Shown here one piece after another: positions 55,594 to 63,845 of a stretch of 64,000 nucleotides of DNA (position 1 is its first letter; every line of letters begins with the position of its first letter). A program made the translations under genes and the position numbers. The notes under the pieces are model-generated. The model searched no databases. It was given only the letters and a program-made list of their open reading frames with translations, and was not told the origin of the DNA. This DNA comes from Microbacterium sp. SL75 (GTDB taxonomy: Bacteria; Actinomycetota; Actinomycetes; Actinomycetales; Microbacteriaceae): positions 1,054,001 to 1,118,000 of the forward strand of contig NZ_CP113067.1 in the NCBI RefSeq assembly GCF_026625865.1, in the 5' to 3' direction.

Positions 55594-56358
55594 ATGAACA
55601 CCCCCGCACCTGCTGACCCCCGCAGCCTCGCCCATCGCCTCACGACGGTCGGCCACGCGCTGCACCACCGCCTGTTCGCGCAGTTGCGCGACAGCGACCT
55701 GCACCCGAAGACCGTCGCGGTCCTCTCCGTGATCGACGGACGCCTCGACGCCCCGTGGATCAGCGACCGCATCGCCCGCGGCGGCAAGCGCATCAGCGCC
55801 CTCGCCGACCGGGGATGGATCGCCCCCGCAGGCGACGGCTGGACGCTCACCGACGAGGGTCGCCAGATCCTCGATCGAGTGGATGCCGACCGCCAGGCGC
55901 TTCTCGCCGGAGTTCCCGCCGAAGAGATCGCGCGCCTGACCGCCGCCCTCGACGCGATCTCCGAGGCCCTCGGCCTCGAGGAAGACGCCGGCCCGCGCGG
56001 ACCCCGCGGCTTCGGTTTCGGCCCCGGCCACTTCGGCCCCGGTTCCGGCCGCGGCTTCGGTCCCGGAATGCGCGGCGGCCCCCGCTTCGGCGGCGGCGAG
56101 CGCGACCACCGACGCGAAGACGGCGGCAACGCCCACCACGGCTTCGGCCCCCGCCACGGCGGGCGCACCGACGGACACCGCGCCGACGGCGACAGCGCCT
56201 CCGATGGCTCCGCCCCCGGCACCGCGCCCCGCCACGGGGAGCACGGCCACCGGCACGAGCGCGGACACGGCCGCGGACACCGGGCGGCCGAGCGCGCCTA
56301 CGAACGCGGTTTCGACGCCGGGTTCACCCGTGGGCGCGAGTCCGCGGCATCCGAGTGA
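55594..56358 (+). CDS. winged-helix protein with Gly/His-rich C-terminus
   Basis: 254 aa. Residues about 15-110 look like a MarR/PadR-like winged helix (KTVAVLSVIDGRLDAPWISD, ALADRGWIAPAGDGWTLTDE). The rest is disordered: Gly/Phe-Pro rich (GFGFGPGHFGPGSG), then His-rich (HGEHGHRHERGHGRGH). ATG 55594 has AAAGGA 7 nt upstream. Divergent from the MarR gene, which also has a His-rich segment. Likely the main target of that regulator. Terminator 56372-56407 follows. Confidence 0.75.
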   Translation: MNTPAPADPRSLAHRLTTVGHALHHRLFAQLRDSDLHPKTVAVLSVIDGRLDAPWISDRIARGGKRISALADRGWIAPAGDGWTLTDEGRQILDRVDADRQALLAGVPAEEIARLTAALDAISEALGLEEDAGPRGPRGFGFGPGHFGPGSGRGFGPGMRGGPRFGGGERDHRREDGGNAHHGFGPRHGGRTDGHRADGDSASDGSAPGTAPRHGEHGHRHERGHGRGHRAAERAYERGFDAGFTRGRESAASE

Positions 56359-56371
56359 TCATCGAGAACAC

Positions 56372-56407
56372 GACGCGGCGGGACCTCCCTCGGGAGGCCG
56401 TCGCGTC
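56372..56407. terminator. bidirectional terminator hairpin
   Basis: A GACGCG-type stem with CCTCCC/GGGAGG at the loop end, arms 56372-56389 and 56392-56407, with two small mismatches. It lies between the convergent ends of the winged-helix gene and dcd. Confidence 0.65.
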
Positions 56408-56416
56408 GTCATTCGG

Positions 56417-57022
56417 TCAGCGTCCCGCAGAACCCGCGTCGGTGTAGCCGACGTCGGTGCGGTGGAAGTTCAGCGATGAGCGCGAGGCCGTCGGGCCGCG
56501 CTGTCCCTGGTACCGGTTGCCGTAGGGCCCGGAGCCGTACGGGTTCTCGGCCGGCGAGGTGAGCCGGAAGTAGCAGACCTGCCCGATCTTCATCCCGGGC
56601 CACAGCTTGATGGGCAGCGTCGCGACGTTCGAGAGTTCGAGCGTGACGTGACCCGAGAACCCGGGGTCGATGAACCCCGCGGTCGAGTGGGTGAGCAGCC
56701 CGAGACGCCCGAGCGACGACTTGCCCTCGAGGCGCGCCGCGACGTCGTCGGGCAGGCTGACGCGCTCGAACGTCGACCCGAGCGCGAACTCGCCCGGGTG
56801 CAGGATGAACGGCTCGTCGGGCTCGACCTCGATGAGACGCGTGAGCTCGGGCTGGTTCTCGGCGGGGTCGATGAAGGGGTACTTGTGGTTGTCGAACAAC
56901 CGGAAGTAGCGGTCGAGACGCACGTCGACGCTCGAGGGCTGGACCATGGCCGGGTCGAAGGGCTCGAGGCCGAGGCGCTTCGCGTCGAGTTCGGCCCGGA
57001 TATCGCGATCGGAGAGCAGCAC
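56417..57022 (-). CDS. dcd: dCTP deaminase
   Basis: 201 aa. Motifs: [41 protein letters not shown] with the catalytic Glu, and the C-terminal [13 protein letters not shown]. It deaminates dCTP to dUTP; the Mycobacterium homologue is bifunctional dCTP deaminase/dUTPase, which cannot be excluded here. GTG 57022 is exactly 7 nt after TAGGCT (complement of 57029-57034), so leaderless. Convergent with the winged-helix gene; tRNA-Gly follows upstream on the other strand. Confidence 0.95.
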   Translation of the reverse strand: MLLSDRDIRAELDAKRLGLEPFDPAMVQPSSVDVRLDRYFRLFDNHKYPFIDPAENQPELTRLIEVEPDEPFILHPGEFALGSTFERVSLPDDVAARLEGKSSLGRLGLLTHSTAGFIDPGFSGHVTLELSNVATLPIKLWPGMKIGQVCYFRLTSPAENPYGSGPYGNRYQGQRGPTASRSSLNFHRTDVGYTDAGSAGR

Positions 57023-57259
57023 GGCCCCAGCCTAGGGGCGGGGCCCGTGTCACGTCGGTCGGGTTTCGGCGCCGAGGGCGGTGTCGAAACCGCATCCGTT
57101 TGTCGAGACCGCGTGCGATGGGCGACGAACGTGTGCGTCCTCGCGAATCTCCCGCGGTCTCGACGGCGCCGACCCCGCGCTCGAATCGCGTGATCATCCC
57201 GGATGCCGAGGGATGCCACGCAGACGCTGTTATGCTGGCCGAGCTGCCGCAAGGCGCAC

Positions 57260-57333
57260 GGGGCTGTAGTTCAATGGCAGAACATCTGCTTCCCAAGCAG
57301 ATAGCGCGGGTTCGATTCCCGTCAGCCCCTCCA
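57260..57333 (+). tRNA. tRNA-Gly(CCC)
   Basis: 74 nt including an encoded CCA. Acceptor stem GGGGCTG (57260-57266) pairs with CAGCCCC (57323-57329); discriminator T; TTCCCAA anticodon loop (anticodon CCC) flanked by TCTGC/GCAGA; T-loop TTCGATT. All four arms pair. A terminator follows at 57335. Confidence 0.97.
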
Positions 57334-57334
57334 C

Positions 57335-57379
57335 AGCCCTCGCGGGCGGCCTCAGGCCGTTCGGGAGGGCTTTGTCTTT
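57335..57379 (+). terminator. intrinsic terminator after tRNA-Gly
   Basis: AGCCCTC (57335-57341) and GAGGGCT (57365-57371) with an inner CGGCCT/GGCCG stem, followed by TTTGTCTTT: the clearest U-tract terminator in the window. Confidence 0.9.
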
Positions 57380-57449
57380 CCCCCGTCAACCCCTCCCCCT
57401 CGGCCGTTCACCGCACGGGCAGACTGGACGCGACGAGGGGGGAAACGCC

Positions 57450-57854
57450 ATGACAGAGGTCGCGGAACGTCATCCGGATGCTACGGATGATCGAGGCCTG
57501 CCGTTCTGGGTGAAGGCGCTCGGATGGCTGCAGGTGGTGGTCATCGCGCTGGCGCTCGTCGCCTTCTTCGTGCTGCAGGGCGTGCAGGCGGCGTCCTCCG
57601 GCGTCAACTACGACGCGGCGGCGTTCGCGGTCATCCTCGCGCTCCCGCTGATCATCGTCTGGCAGCAGCAGATCGCGGCTCTGGTCGTCGCGGGTGCGCT
57701 CGTCGTCGGCATCGTGCTCGGCGTCCGTTTCCGCCGTGGTCGCATGAGCGTGGGCCAGGCCGTCTGGGGCTACACCCTGCTCGGGTGGACGCTGTTCTGG
57801 GTCACGATGTGCGCGTGGGGGTTCGTCCGGCTCCTCTTCGCCTTTCTCGGCTGA
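57450..57854 (+). CDS. small integral membrane protein (134 aa)
   Basis: 134 aa. Four predicted membrane helices at about 24-46, 57-73, 77-93 and 107-132. The N-terminal 20 residues are soluble and acidic. ATG 57450 is preceded by GAGGGGGGAAACG. No family recognised. It lies between tRNA-Gly and the DnaA-box cluster. Confidence 0.65.
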   Translation: MTEVAERHPDATDDRGLPFWVKALGWLQVVVIALALVAFFVLQGVQAASSGVNYDAAAFAVILALPLIIVWQQQIAALVVAGALVVGIVLGVRFRRGRMSVGQAVWGYTLLGWTLFWVTMCAWGFVRLLFAFLG

Positions 57855-57882
57855 GCCCGCGGGCGCGGCACCTAGAGGGGAA

Positions 57883-58045
57883 CTTTCCACAGGGCTCGGA
57901 ACCTCCGGAGACGACCGGCGCCGCGGAATTACGCGCGTGTAGTTTCGAACACGTTAACGAATCCGGGCCTTATCCACACGTGTTTGCACAGGCTGCGACG
58001 GTTTCCACACACGCTCTCCACAAAGTTATCCACAGCTGTGGAGAC
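57883..58045. other. cluster of DnaA-box-like motifs
   Basis: Two exact TTATCCACA boxes (57970-57978, 58026-58034) and near-matches CTTTCCACA (57883), GTTTGCACA (57982), GTTTCCACA (58001), CTCTCCACA (58014) and, inverted, GTCTCCACA (58037-58045), all within 163 bp. AT content rises just before (57928-57965). No dnaA or dnaN gene is near, so it is more likely a DnaA-titration or regulatory site than oriC. Confidence 0.6.
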
Positions 58046-58080
58046 AGTCGTTCGCCCGTGTCGACGAGTCGGCGGGGCGC

Positions 58081-58806
58081 ATGGGTATCGTCAGGATCCT
58101 CCCCGCGCCGATGCGTCGAGCGCAGCATCGTCGTGTGCGAACGAACAACGGCTTCCCCTTTCACGCGAGCGGAACCTGGGGCTTCTACGAACGGCGACTG
58201 AGCGGTCACGGGCTCGTCGTCGAGCACCTGCAGGTGCTCCCCCCGGACGGCAGGCCCGAAGAGCGACTCGTGTGGAACGCGGCGGTGATCTGGCCCTACG
58301 TCGGCTTCTTCTGCGGCATCGCCGCGGCCGCCGCCGCGCATCACACCAGCTCCGTCGCGGCAAGCGTGGCACTCGGCGCCGTCGTGTGGCTCGTGCCGTG
58401 GGCCTGGCTGGCATGGAGAAGCCGCCCCTTCGCGCGGCGCGTCCGCGAGTCCTGGCGGATCAGCGGTGCCGGGACGTGGATGGTCGACCCCTCGCCGCTC
58501 CGCGATCACGCCGAACGTCTCGCCGACGCCGGTCGACGGGCCGCCTTCGATCGGACACACCGATACGTGACGCTCACCTGGGGCGACGTCTACGCGGCGC
58601 TCGCGGCGCAGGCGGAACCCGCCTCGATAGCCCTCGTCGTGCACACCCCCGCGGCGGAGTCCCGCGTCGTCCACGAGAGCCGCCATCCTCGGCCCCGACC
58701 CGCCGCTCACTTCCTCCCGCGCGGGACCGGTCTCACGTCCTCAGGTGCGACGCCCCGTTCAGATCGAGCACCGCACCCGACGCCCACTGCGAACCCGGCG
58801 AACTGA
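58081..58806 (+). CDS. hypothetical membrane protein
   Basis: Up to 241 aa. Two membrane helices at about residues 66-84 and 90-111, with soluble flanks. ATG 58081 or 58111 could start it; neither has a convincing Shine-Dalgarno. The end overlaps the convergent SDR gene by 74 bp, and the last ~25 codons may be read-through rather than functional. No family recognised. Confidence 0.5.
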   Translation: MGIVRILPAPMRRAQHRRVRTNNGFPFHASGTWGFYERRLSGHGLVVEHLQVLPPDGRPEERLVWNAAVIWPYVGFFCGIAAAAAAHHTSSVAASVALGAVVWLVPWAWLAWRSRPFARRVRESWRISGAGTWMVDPSPLRDHAERLADAGRRAAFDRTHRYVTLTWGDVYAALAAQAEPASIALVVHTPAAESRVVHESRHPRPRPAAHFLPRGTGLTSSGATPRSDRAPHPTPTANPAN

Positions 58807-59494
58807 GGTACACCACGGCATCCGCCACCTCTTCGGGAGTGGCGACGCGGCCGAAGGGACTTTGATCCCGGATGCCGGCGCCCGCCGCTCCGGCCAGCTT
58901 CTCCTGCTGCCGGTCGGTGCCGACGAACCCGGGAGCGACGCTCGTGACCGCGATGCCATGCGGAGCGAGCGCCACCGCGAGGGACTGCCCCATCGCGTGC
59001 AGCCCCGCTTTCGCCGCCCCATAGGCGGGGAACTCGGGTTCGCCACGGAAGGCGCCGCGCGAGCCCACGTTCACGATCGACCCCGGGAGCCCCCGTTCGA
59101 TGAGGGAGCGCGCGACGAGGAAGACCAGGTTGGCGGGCGCCTGCAGATCGACCTGGACCATGCGTTCCCAGGTGCGGTGCCAGGTGGCGTAGTCGACGGT
59201 CGCGATGGGGTGCGAGGTCGAGGGGTTCGGGGCGAGGGCCGCGTTGTTGACGAGGACGTCGATGCGTCCGAACGCGTGGAGGACGTCGTCGACGATGCGT
59301 TCCGCGGTCTCCGGGTCGGAGACGTCTCCTCCCACGAGGACGTGTCCGTCGCCGTGCAGCAGCGCGAGGGTCTCCTCGGCAGCCGAGAGGTCCTGACCGT
59401 AGTGGACGGCGACCCGATCTCCGCGGGCGCTCAGGGCGACGGCGATCGCGCGCCCGATTCCGCGTGAGGCGCCGGTGACCAGAGAGTGCAGCAT
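58733..59494 (-). CDS. SDR family oxidoreductase
   Basis: 253 aa. TGASRGIG cofactor loop, NNAALAPN, catalytic Ser in NVGSRGAFRG, YGAAK active site and a C-terminal WASGAVLDLNGASHL. Similar to FabG-like reductases. ATG 59494 has GGGAGG 8 nt upstream; the longer frame to 59569 lacks any family similarity. It overlaps the membrane-protein gene at its 3' end. Confidence 0.88.
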   Translation of the reverse strand: MLHSLVTGASRGIGRAIAVALSARGDRVAVHYGQDLSAAEETLALLHGDGHVLVGGDVSDPETAERIVDDVLHAFGRIDVLVNNAALAPNPSTSHPIATVDYATWHRTWERMVQVDLQAPANLVFLVARSLIERGLPGSIVNVGSRGAFRGEPEFPAYGAAKAGLHAMGQSLAVALAPHGIAVTSVAPGFVGTDRQQEKLAGAAGAGIRDQSPFGRVATPEEVADAVVYLSSPGSQWASGAVLDLNGASHLRT

Positions 59495-59651
59495 GCGCCC
59501 ATCCTCCCGGTGCCGAGCGTTCGGGCGGCTCCACGAAACGGCGGGCCGCCCGAACTGTCCGGGGCTCACGCATCGGGGCGATGAACCGGTCGCGTCCGAT
59601 GCGGATGGCCCACGCTACGTTCGCGCGCGGCCGGCGAGGCGGGCTTGACGA

Positions 59652-59683
59652 GCTCCCCCCGCGGGTGCGGGGGCCCGGGGAGC
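59652..59683 (-). terminator. terminator of the 118-aa gene
   Basis: GCTCCCC (59652-59658) and GGGGAGC (59677-59683) with an inner CCCGC/GCGGG pair, just after the stop at 59688 on the minus strand. Confidence 0.6.
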
Positions 59684-59687
59684 CGGG

Positions 59688-60044
59688 TCAGGCGCGGGTG
59701 AATCCGTCGAGGTCGGGGTCCCAGAAGGCGTCGGGGTTCGTATCGTCGGCCGGCTGCTCGACCGCGATGGCCGGTGCCTGCGGAAAACGCTTGTGCTGGC
59801 GCAGCTCTCCGGCCGCCCACGAGAAGTCGGGCTCCTGACCTTCCCAGTCGGCCGGGGCGCTGAGCACGTCGTTGCCGACGCCGATCACCAGCTCGGCCTC
59901 TTCTTCGCCGCCTTCGGTGACGATCGGGATGCTCACCGCCTCCGCCTGCCCTTCGGCGGCGATCGACGCGGTGAGCTGCACGAGCGCCTCCGCCACGTCA
60001 TCGGTCGTGGTCACGGTCTCACCGGCATAGGTCACACTGCGCAT
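59688..60044 (-). CDS. hypothetical acidic protein (118 aa)
   Basis: 118 aa, acidic, no membrane segment. Starts MRSVTYAGETVTTTDDVAEA and includes VSIPIVTEGGEEEAELVIGVGND (read as VSIPIVTEGGEEE and AELVIGVGND). GAGGAG lies about 10 nt before ATG 60044. No family recognised. Divergent from the YdeI-like gene. Confidence 0.7.
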   Translation of the reverse strand: MRSVTYAGETVTTTDDVAEALVQLTASIAAEGQAEAVSIPIVTEGGEEEAELVIGVGNDVLSAPADWEGQEPDFSWAAGELRQHKRFPQAPAIAVEQPADDTNPDAFWDPDLDGFTRA

Positions 60045-60169
60045 TCAGCGATGTTCTCCTCTCGAGCGCATCGGAGGGGGCCGGTTGCCCCGGGGCGCGC
60101 GCTCCGATAGGGCGCTCGTGTCGGAGGTCCGCGCTAGGGTCCGGTGAGCCGGCTGAGAGGATCACGATC

Positions 60170-60754
60170 ATGACCGAAGCCCCCGAGCTGATCGTCGACG
60201 ACGCCGCGCGCTGGCGATCGTGGCTCGACGCCCACGAAGACACCAGCGATGGTGTGTGGCTGGTGCTCGCGAAGAAGGGCACGACCTCGCCCACGTCCCT
60301 CACCTACGCCCACGCCCTCGACGAGGCCCTCTGCAGCGGGTGGATCGACGGGCGAAAGCAGTCCCGGGATGCCGACACCTTCCGACAGCACTTCACCCCG
60401 CGCCGCGCCCGCTCGATGTGGTCGAAGCGGAACGTCGATCACGTCGCCCGCCTGACGGACGAGGGGCGCATGCGGCCCCGCGGGGCCGACGAGATCGCAC
60501 GCGCTCAGGCCGACGGGCGGTGGGAGCGCGCCTACGAGGGATCCGCGGCGATCGAGATCCCGGCAGACCTGCGCGAAGCCCTGGATGCCGAGCCCGTCGC
60601 GGCGCGCGCCTTCGAGGCGCTGACCAAGGCCGAGCGCTACTCGGTGCTGCATCCCGTCGTCACCGCGACGACGCCCGCGACCCGGGCGAAGAGGATCGCG
60701 CGCCACGTGCAACGCCTCGCCGCCGATCCGGCTCCCCCGGCCCGGAAGGACTGA
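60170..60754 (+). CDS. YdeI/OmpD-associated family protein
   Basis: 194 aa. Matches the YdeI/OmdA family (ALDEALCSGWIDGRKQSRD, FTPRRARSMWSKRN), which has no established function. ATG 60170 has GAGAGGATC upstream and a TAGGGT (60135-60140) -10 candidate about 30 nt away. The GDSL lipoprotein gene follows after 20 nt. Confidence 0.85.
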   Translation: MTEAPELIVDDAARWRSWLDAHEDTSDGVWLVLAKKGTTSPTSLTYAHALDEALCSGWIDGRKQSRDADTFRQHFTPRRARSMWSKRNVDHVARLTDEGRMRPRGADEIARAQADGRWERAYEGSAAIEIPADLREALDAEPVAARAFEALTKAERYSVLHPVVTATTPATRAKRIARHVQRLAADPAPPARKD

Positions 60755-60774
60755 TCACCGCCGAGAATGGGCTC

Positions 60775-61479
60775 ATGCGCGCGCGACGACTCCTCGGCCT
60801 GACCGCAGCGGCATCCCTCGTTCTCGGGCTGACCGCCTGCGCGGCACCCGCCACCGAATCCGCCCCCGCCGCCACCGGACCCGCCGCCACCGGACCCGTC
60901 GTGTCGTTCTACGGCGATTCGTACACACGCGGCACGGGCGCGAGTTCGAACGACAAGCGCTGGTCGACGATCGTGTCGGCCGAGCGCGGCTGGCGCGAGA
61001 TCAACCGCAGCGAGAACGGCCTCGGCTTCGTCAACCGCCGCGCCTCGATGGGGCCCGGACTCGACGACATCCCCGCCCAGGTCATCGCCGACGACCCCGA
61101 CCTCGTCTTCGTCACCATGGGGTTGAACGACAACTTCAGCTACGACCGCGCGGCCGAGCGCATCCGCGAGACGATCGAGAGCGACCTGCAGCGCCTGCGC
61201 GAGGGATTGCCCGACGCACGGATCGTCGTCGTCGAGCCCTTCTGGTACACCGCCGACCGCCCGGCGTCGGTCGACGTCATCGCGGGCTGGGTCGAAGACG
61301 CCGCGGCGCGCATCGGCGCCGACCACATCGAGGGGGCGAGCCACTGGCTCGACGGGCACTACGCCGACTCCGCCGACAGCTGGATGGCCGGCGACGGCCT
61401 GCACCCGAACGACACCGGGTACGCGCACCTGGCAGAGCAGATGGATGCCGCGCTGGGCGCCCTCGATCCGCCCCTATGA
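60775..61479 (+). CDS. GDSL/SGNH hydrolase lipoprotein
   Basis: 234 aa. Lipoprotein signal peptide with lipobox LTAC (Cys about 21). SGNH blocks: I FYGDSYTRG, III TMGLNDN, V GDGLHPND with Asp and His. It is an extracellular esterase, acetylhydrolase or lipase. ATG 60775 is 7 nt after GAGAAT, a weak -10, so a leaderless start is possible; it is 20 nt after the YdeI-like gene and could be co-transcribed. Convergent with the Pr6Pr gene by a 6-nt overlap. Confidence 0.88.
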   Translation: MRARRLLGLTAAASLVLGLTACAAPATESAPAATGPAATGPVVSFYGDSYTRGTGASSNDKRWSTIVSAERGWREINRSENGLGFVNRRASMGPGLDDIPAQVIADDPDLVFVTMGLNDNFSYDRAAERIRETIESDLQRLREGLPDARIVVVEPFWYTADRPASVDVIAGWVEDAAARIGADHIEGASHWLDGHYADSADSWMAGDGLHPNDTGYAHLAEQMDAALGALDPPL

Positions 61480-62097
61480 CCGCGACGCTCGCGAAAACCG
61501 CCGTCGGCTGAGCGCCCAGACCCCCGCCGCCGCGACGAGAAGCAGAGCCAGGATGCCGACGATGTGCAGCACCAGCGAAGCGAGGCCGCGCTCGGGCAGC
61601 AGGAACCCGTAGGGAACCCACCCGTCGGTCGCCCCGCGCACGAGGACGACGGTGATCCAGAGCAGCGGGTACGGCAGTACCCACCAGAGGTGCCGCCACG
61701 CGAGCCGCGGCCGGTCGCGAGCCGTCGCGATGTCAAGGACGACGATGACCGGGAACACGGCGTGCAACACCGCACTGACCCACGGCGGGGCAGACCCCGT
61801 TCCGGGCACCAGAGCGTTGTAGACGACTCCGACCACGATCAGACAGGCCGCGCCGATCGCCCACGCGAGAGCGAGCGGGAACGGCAGGGCTCGATTCGCC
61901 AGACCGATTCCTCCGACGGCGATCAGCACGAGCGCCGTCAGACTGCTCGTCTGATTGGTGAAGTATCCGAAGTAGTCGAGGGGGTTGGCGTCGCCCGCCG
62001 CGATCCGCAGCACGTAGGCGAACAGCACCACGACGAGCACGATCGCGCCGGCGACGACGCGAGCGAAGGAACGCACGGTTGCCGGGTGGGAGGTCAC
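61474..62097 (-). CDS. Pr6Pr family membrane protein
   Basis: 207 aa with six predicted helices. The first loop motif DYFGYFTNQTSSLTALV is typical of the Pr6Pr family, which has no established function. GTG 62097 is exactly 7 nt after TAGCGT (complement of 62104-62109), a leaderless promoter. The 3' end overlaps the GDSL gene by 6 nt. Confidence 0.85.
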   Translation of the reverse strand: MTSHPATVRSFARVVAGAIVLVVVLFAYVLRIAAGDANPLDYFGYFTNQTSSLTALVLIAVGGIGLANRALPFPLALAWAIGAACLIVVGVVYNALVPGTGSAPPWVSAVLHAVFPVIVVLDIATARDRPRLAWRHLWWVLPYPLLWITVVLVRGATDGWVPYGFLLPERGLASLVLHIVGILALLLVAAAGVWALSRRRFSRASRS

Positions 62098-62137
62098 CCC
62101 GTGACGCTACCGTGCGCGCCCCGGACCGGCCACTGCG

Positions 62138-62575
62138 TCAGGCGCCGTTCGCCGTCCGCGCGCGGAACCACACGGTGAGCTCGCGCACGGCGCGGATGCT
62201 CGCGTCTTCGTCGTCGGCCTCGAGGTCGTCGAAGGTGTCGCGGAAGCCCTCGGGCGCGGGTGTCGTGGGAACGCCGATCGGCTCGTACCCCATCGTCCAC
62301 TCCGTGAAGCGGCGCTCGTCGATGCGCTCCGAGAGCAGCACGCGCACGTCCGTGTGCCGCGGGTCGCGTCGGATCTTCGTCATGAGTTCGTCCACGGCAT
62401 CCTGCGACCCTTCGAGCACCTGGAAGAAACGCCCGCGGCGATACAGCAGCATGCCGGTGAGATCGTGCTCGTGATTCGACCGGCGGCTCTGCGTGAGGAG
62501 GTCCTTGAGGCGGTCGTCGTCGAACGGATCGGACGCCGCGCTGACGTACGAGATGGACACGAGGTCGGAGTTCAC
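62138..62575 (-). CDS. BLUF-domain blue-light photoreceptor
   Basis: 145 aa. BLUF domain residues 1-95 with the FAD-contacting Tyr10 (SISYVSA), Asn34 (SRRSNHEHDLTGMLLY), Gln52 (FFQVLEG) and Trp in FTEWTMGYEP. A ~50-residue acidic/helical C-terminal tail follows and no output domain is present, so it must signal through a partner. GTG 62575 overlaps the stop of the upstream gene by 4 nt (GTGA). The upstream small protein is the natural partner candidate. Confidence 0.93.
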   Translation of the reverse strand: MNSDLVSISYVSAASDPFDDDRLKDLLTQSRRSNHEHDLTGMLLYRRGRFFQVLEGSQDAVDELMTKIRRDPRHTDVRVLLSERIDERRFTEWTMGYEPIGVPTTPAPEGFRDTFDDLEADDEDASIRAVRELTVWFRARTANGA

Positions 62576-62856
62576 GAGGCCCTCCCGCCGTCGATCGACC
62601 GCGGCGCGGGGACACGCACCTCGCGAAGCGTGATCTCGGCGTCATGCGGGGGCTGGTCGTTGGTCACGGCGGCCATCGCGGCGGTCAGGGCTTCGAAGCG
62701 ACCGACCAGGCGCGAGCGACCGTTGTACGCCAGGTACCCCCCGCCGCTCTGGCGGTCGATGTAGCCGAGGAACACCCCGCTCTTACTGCCGACGTGGAAA
62801 CCGTCTTCGACGCGAGCCCAGACGACTCCGGCGCCGGGGCGGTCGTGAGACACCAT
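62572..62856 (-). CDS. small protein coupled to BLUF gene (94 aa)
   Basis: 94 aa, no membrane segment; GVFLGYIDRQSGGGYLAYNG and the following RSRLVGRF suggest a small beta-rich domain. No family recognised. ATG 62856 has AGAGGGG upstream. The BLUF gene start overlaps its stop, so the two are translated together, and it may be the output partner of the photoreceptor. Confidence 0.65.
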   Translation of the reverse strand: MVSHDRPGAGVVWARVEDGFHVGSKSGVFLGYIDRQSGGGYLAYNGRSRLVGRFEALTAAMAAVTNDQPPHDAEITLREVRVPAPRSIDGGRAS

Positions 62857-62990
62857 GGTCGCCCCTCTTTCTGCCCGGGATGGAAACGGGCGAATGCGAC
62901 CGTACCGGCCCCCTCCGACATCGAGGCGCCCTTGACAGATCGCCCGACGGACGAGCCACAGGGCGGAGGCGTCGAACGGCCGCGTCCCCG

Positions 62991-63380
62991 TCAGACCAAC
63001 GCGGCGCGGATCTGCGCGGAATCGTCGGTGCCGGTCGCCTCGGCGATCCGCCCCTTCTCGATGCGGTACATCGCGAACGAGGCGATGTTCACGCGTCGGC
63101 GGGTCGGCATCACGTGCGCGAACGCGCCGGTGTGCTCTCCCCCGCCCCGCAGATGAACCGCCAGACGGTCGTCCTCCACGATCAGCTGAATGCGCTTCCA
63201 CTGCCAATCGGGGAAGCCGTGCAGCAGCTCCGCCAGATCGGCGATCCACGCCTCGGCCCCCGCGGGCAGGTGCGCGCGGCGCACCGCGGGGTGCAAGAAC
63301 CCGCGGACGGCTTCGAGGTCGTGCCGGTTGAGGGCGTCGAGGTAGTCGGCGAACCACTCTCGCGTCTCCCAGACCTCCAC
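62991..63380 (-). CDS. SnoaL/NTF2-like protein
   Basis: 129 aa. NTF2-like fold with FADYLDALNRHDLEAVRGFL at the start and FAMYRIEKGRIAEATG near the end, typical of SnoaL-like ester cyclases and hydrolases. GTG 63380 is exactly 7 nt after GATAAT (complement of 63387-63392), a leaderless start. Substrate unknown. Confidence 0.85.
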   Translation of the reverse strand: MEVWETREWFADYLDALNRHDLEAVRGFLHPAVRRAHLPAGAEAWIADLAELLHGFPDWQWKRIQLIVEDDRLAVHLRGGGEHTGAFAHVMPTRRRVNIASFAMYRIEKGRIAEATGTDDSAQIRAALV

Positions 63381-63464
63381 TCCCCCATTATCGGCGGGAT
63401 GCCGGGGACCCGGCCCGTCCGCGCGAGAGGGGGAGCGTCCCTGGCTCCAACGGCTCTCGACCTC

Positions 63465-63845
63465 TCACGCGTCTTCGGCGAACACCTGAGTCGCGATGCG
63501 AAACGCCGTGTTGGCCGCCGGCACACCCGAGTAGATCGCCGACTGCAGGATCACCTCGCGGATCTCGTCGATCGTGAGGCCGTTGCGCAGTGCCGCCCGC
63601 AGGTGCATCGCGAGCTCTTCGTGGTGGCCGTGGGCGATGAGCGAGCTCAGCACCGCGACCGAACGGGAGCGGCGGTCCAGACCGGGCCGCGACCAGACGT
63701 CGCCCCAGGCCACGCGCGTGATGAAGTCCTGCCAGTCGGCGGTGAGCTCGGTCGTCGCCGCCGTCGCGCGGTCCACGTGTTCGTCCGACAGCACGGCACG
63801 GCGAACGGCCATGCCCTGGTCGTGGCGTTCCTGGTCGGTGGGCAT
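63465..63845 (-). CDS. pcaC: 4-carboxymuconolactone decarboxylase-like protein
   Basis: 126 aa. CMD/AhpD fold with the SLIAHGHHEELAMHLRAALR segment, Glu/His residues in place of the AhpD cysteines, as in PcaC of the protocatechuate branch of the beta-ketoadipate pathway. ATG 63845 overlaps the stop of the hydrolase gene (TGATG) with AAAGGA before it. The adjacent hydrolase suits a PcaD-PcaC pair. Confidence 0.85.
   Translation of the reverse strand: MPTDQERHDQGMAVRRAVLSDEHVDRATAATTELTADWQDFITRVAWGDVWSRPGLDRRSRSVAVLSSLIAHGHHEELAMHLRAALRNGLTIDEIREVILQSAIYSGVPAANTAFRIATQVFAEDA

Noticed and set aside
57100..57453. 117-codon frame across tRNA-Gly
   Set aside because: It overlaps a perfect tRNA gene and its terminator and has no homology that I can see.
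57883..58045. Chromosomal oriC
   Set aside because: DnaA-like boxes are present but dnaA, dnaN, recF, gyrB or rpmH are absent nearby; a titration or regulatory cluster is the more cautious reading.
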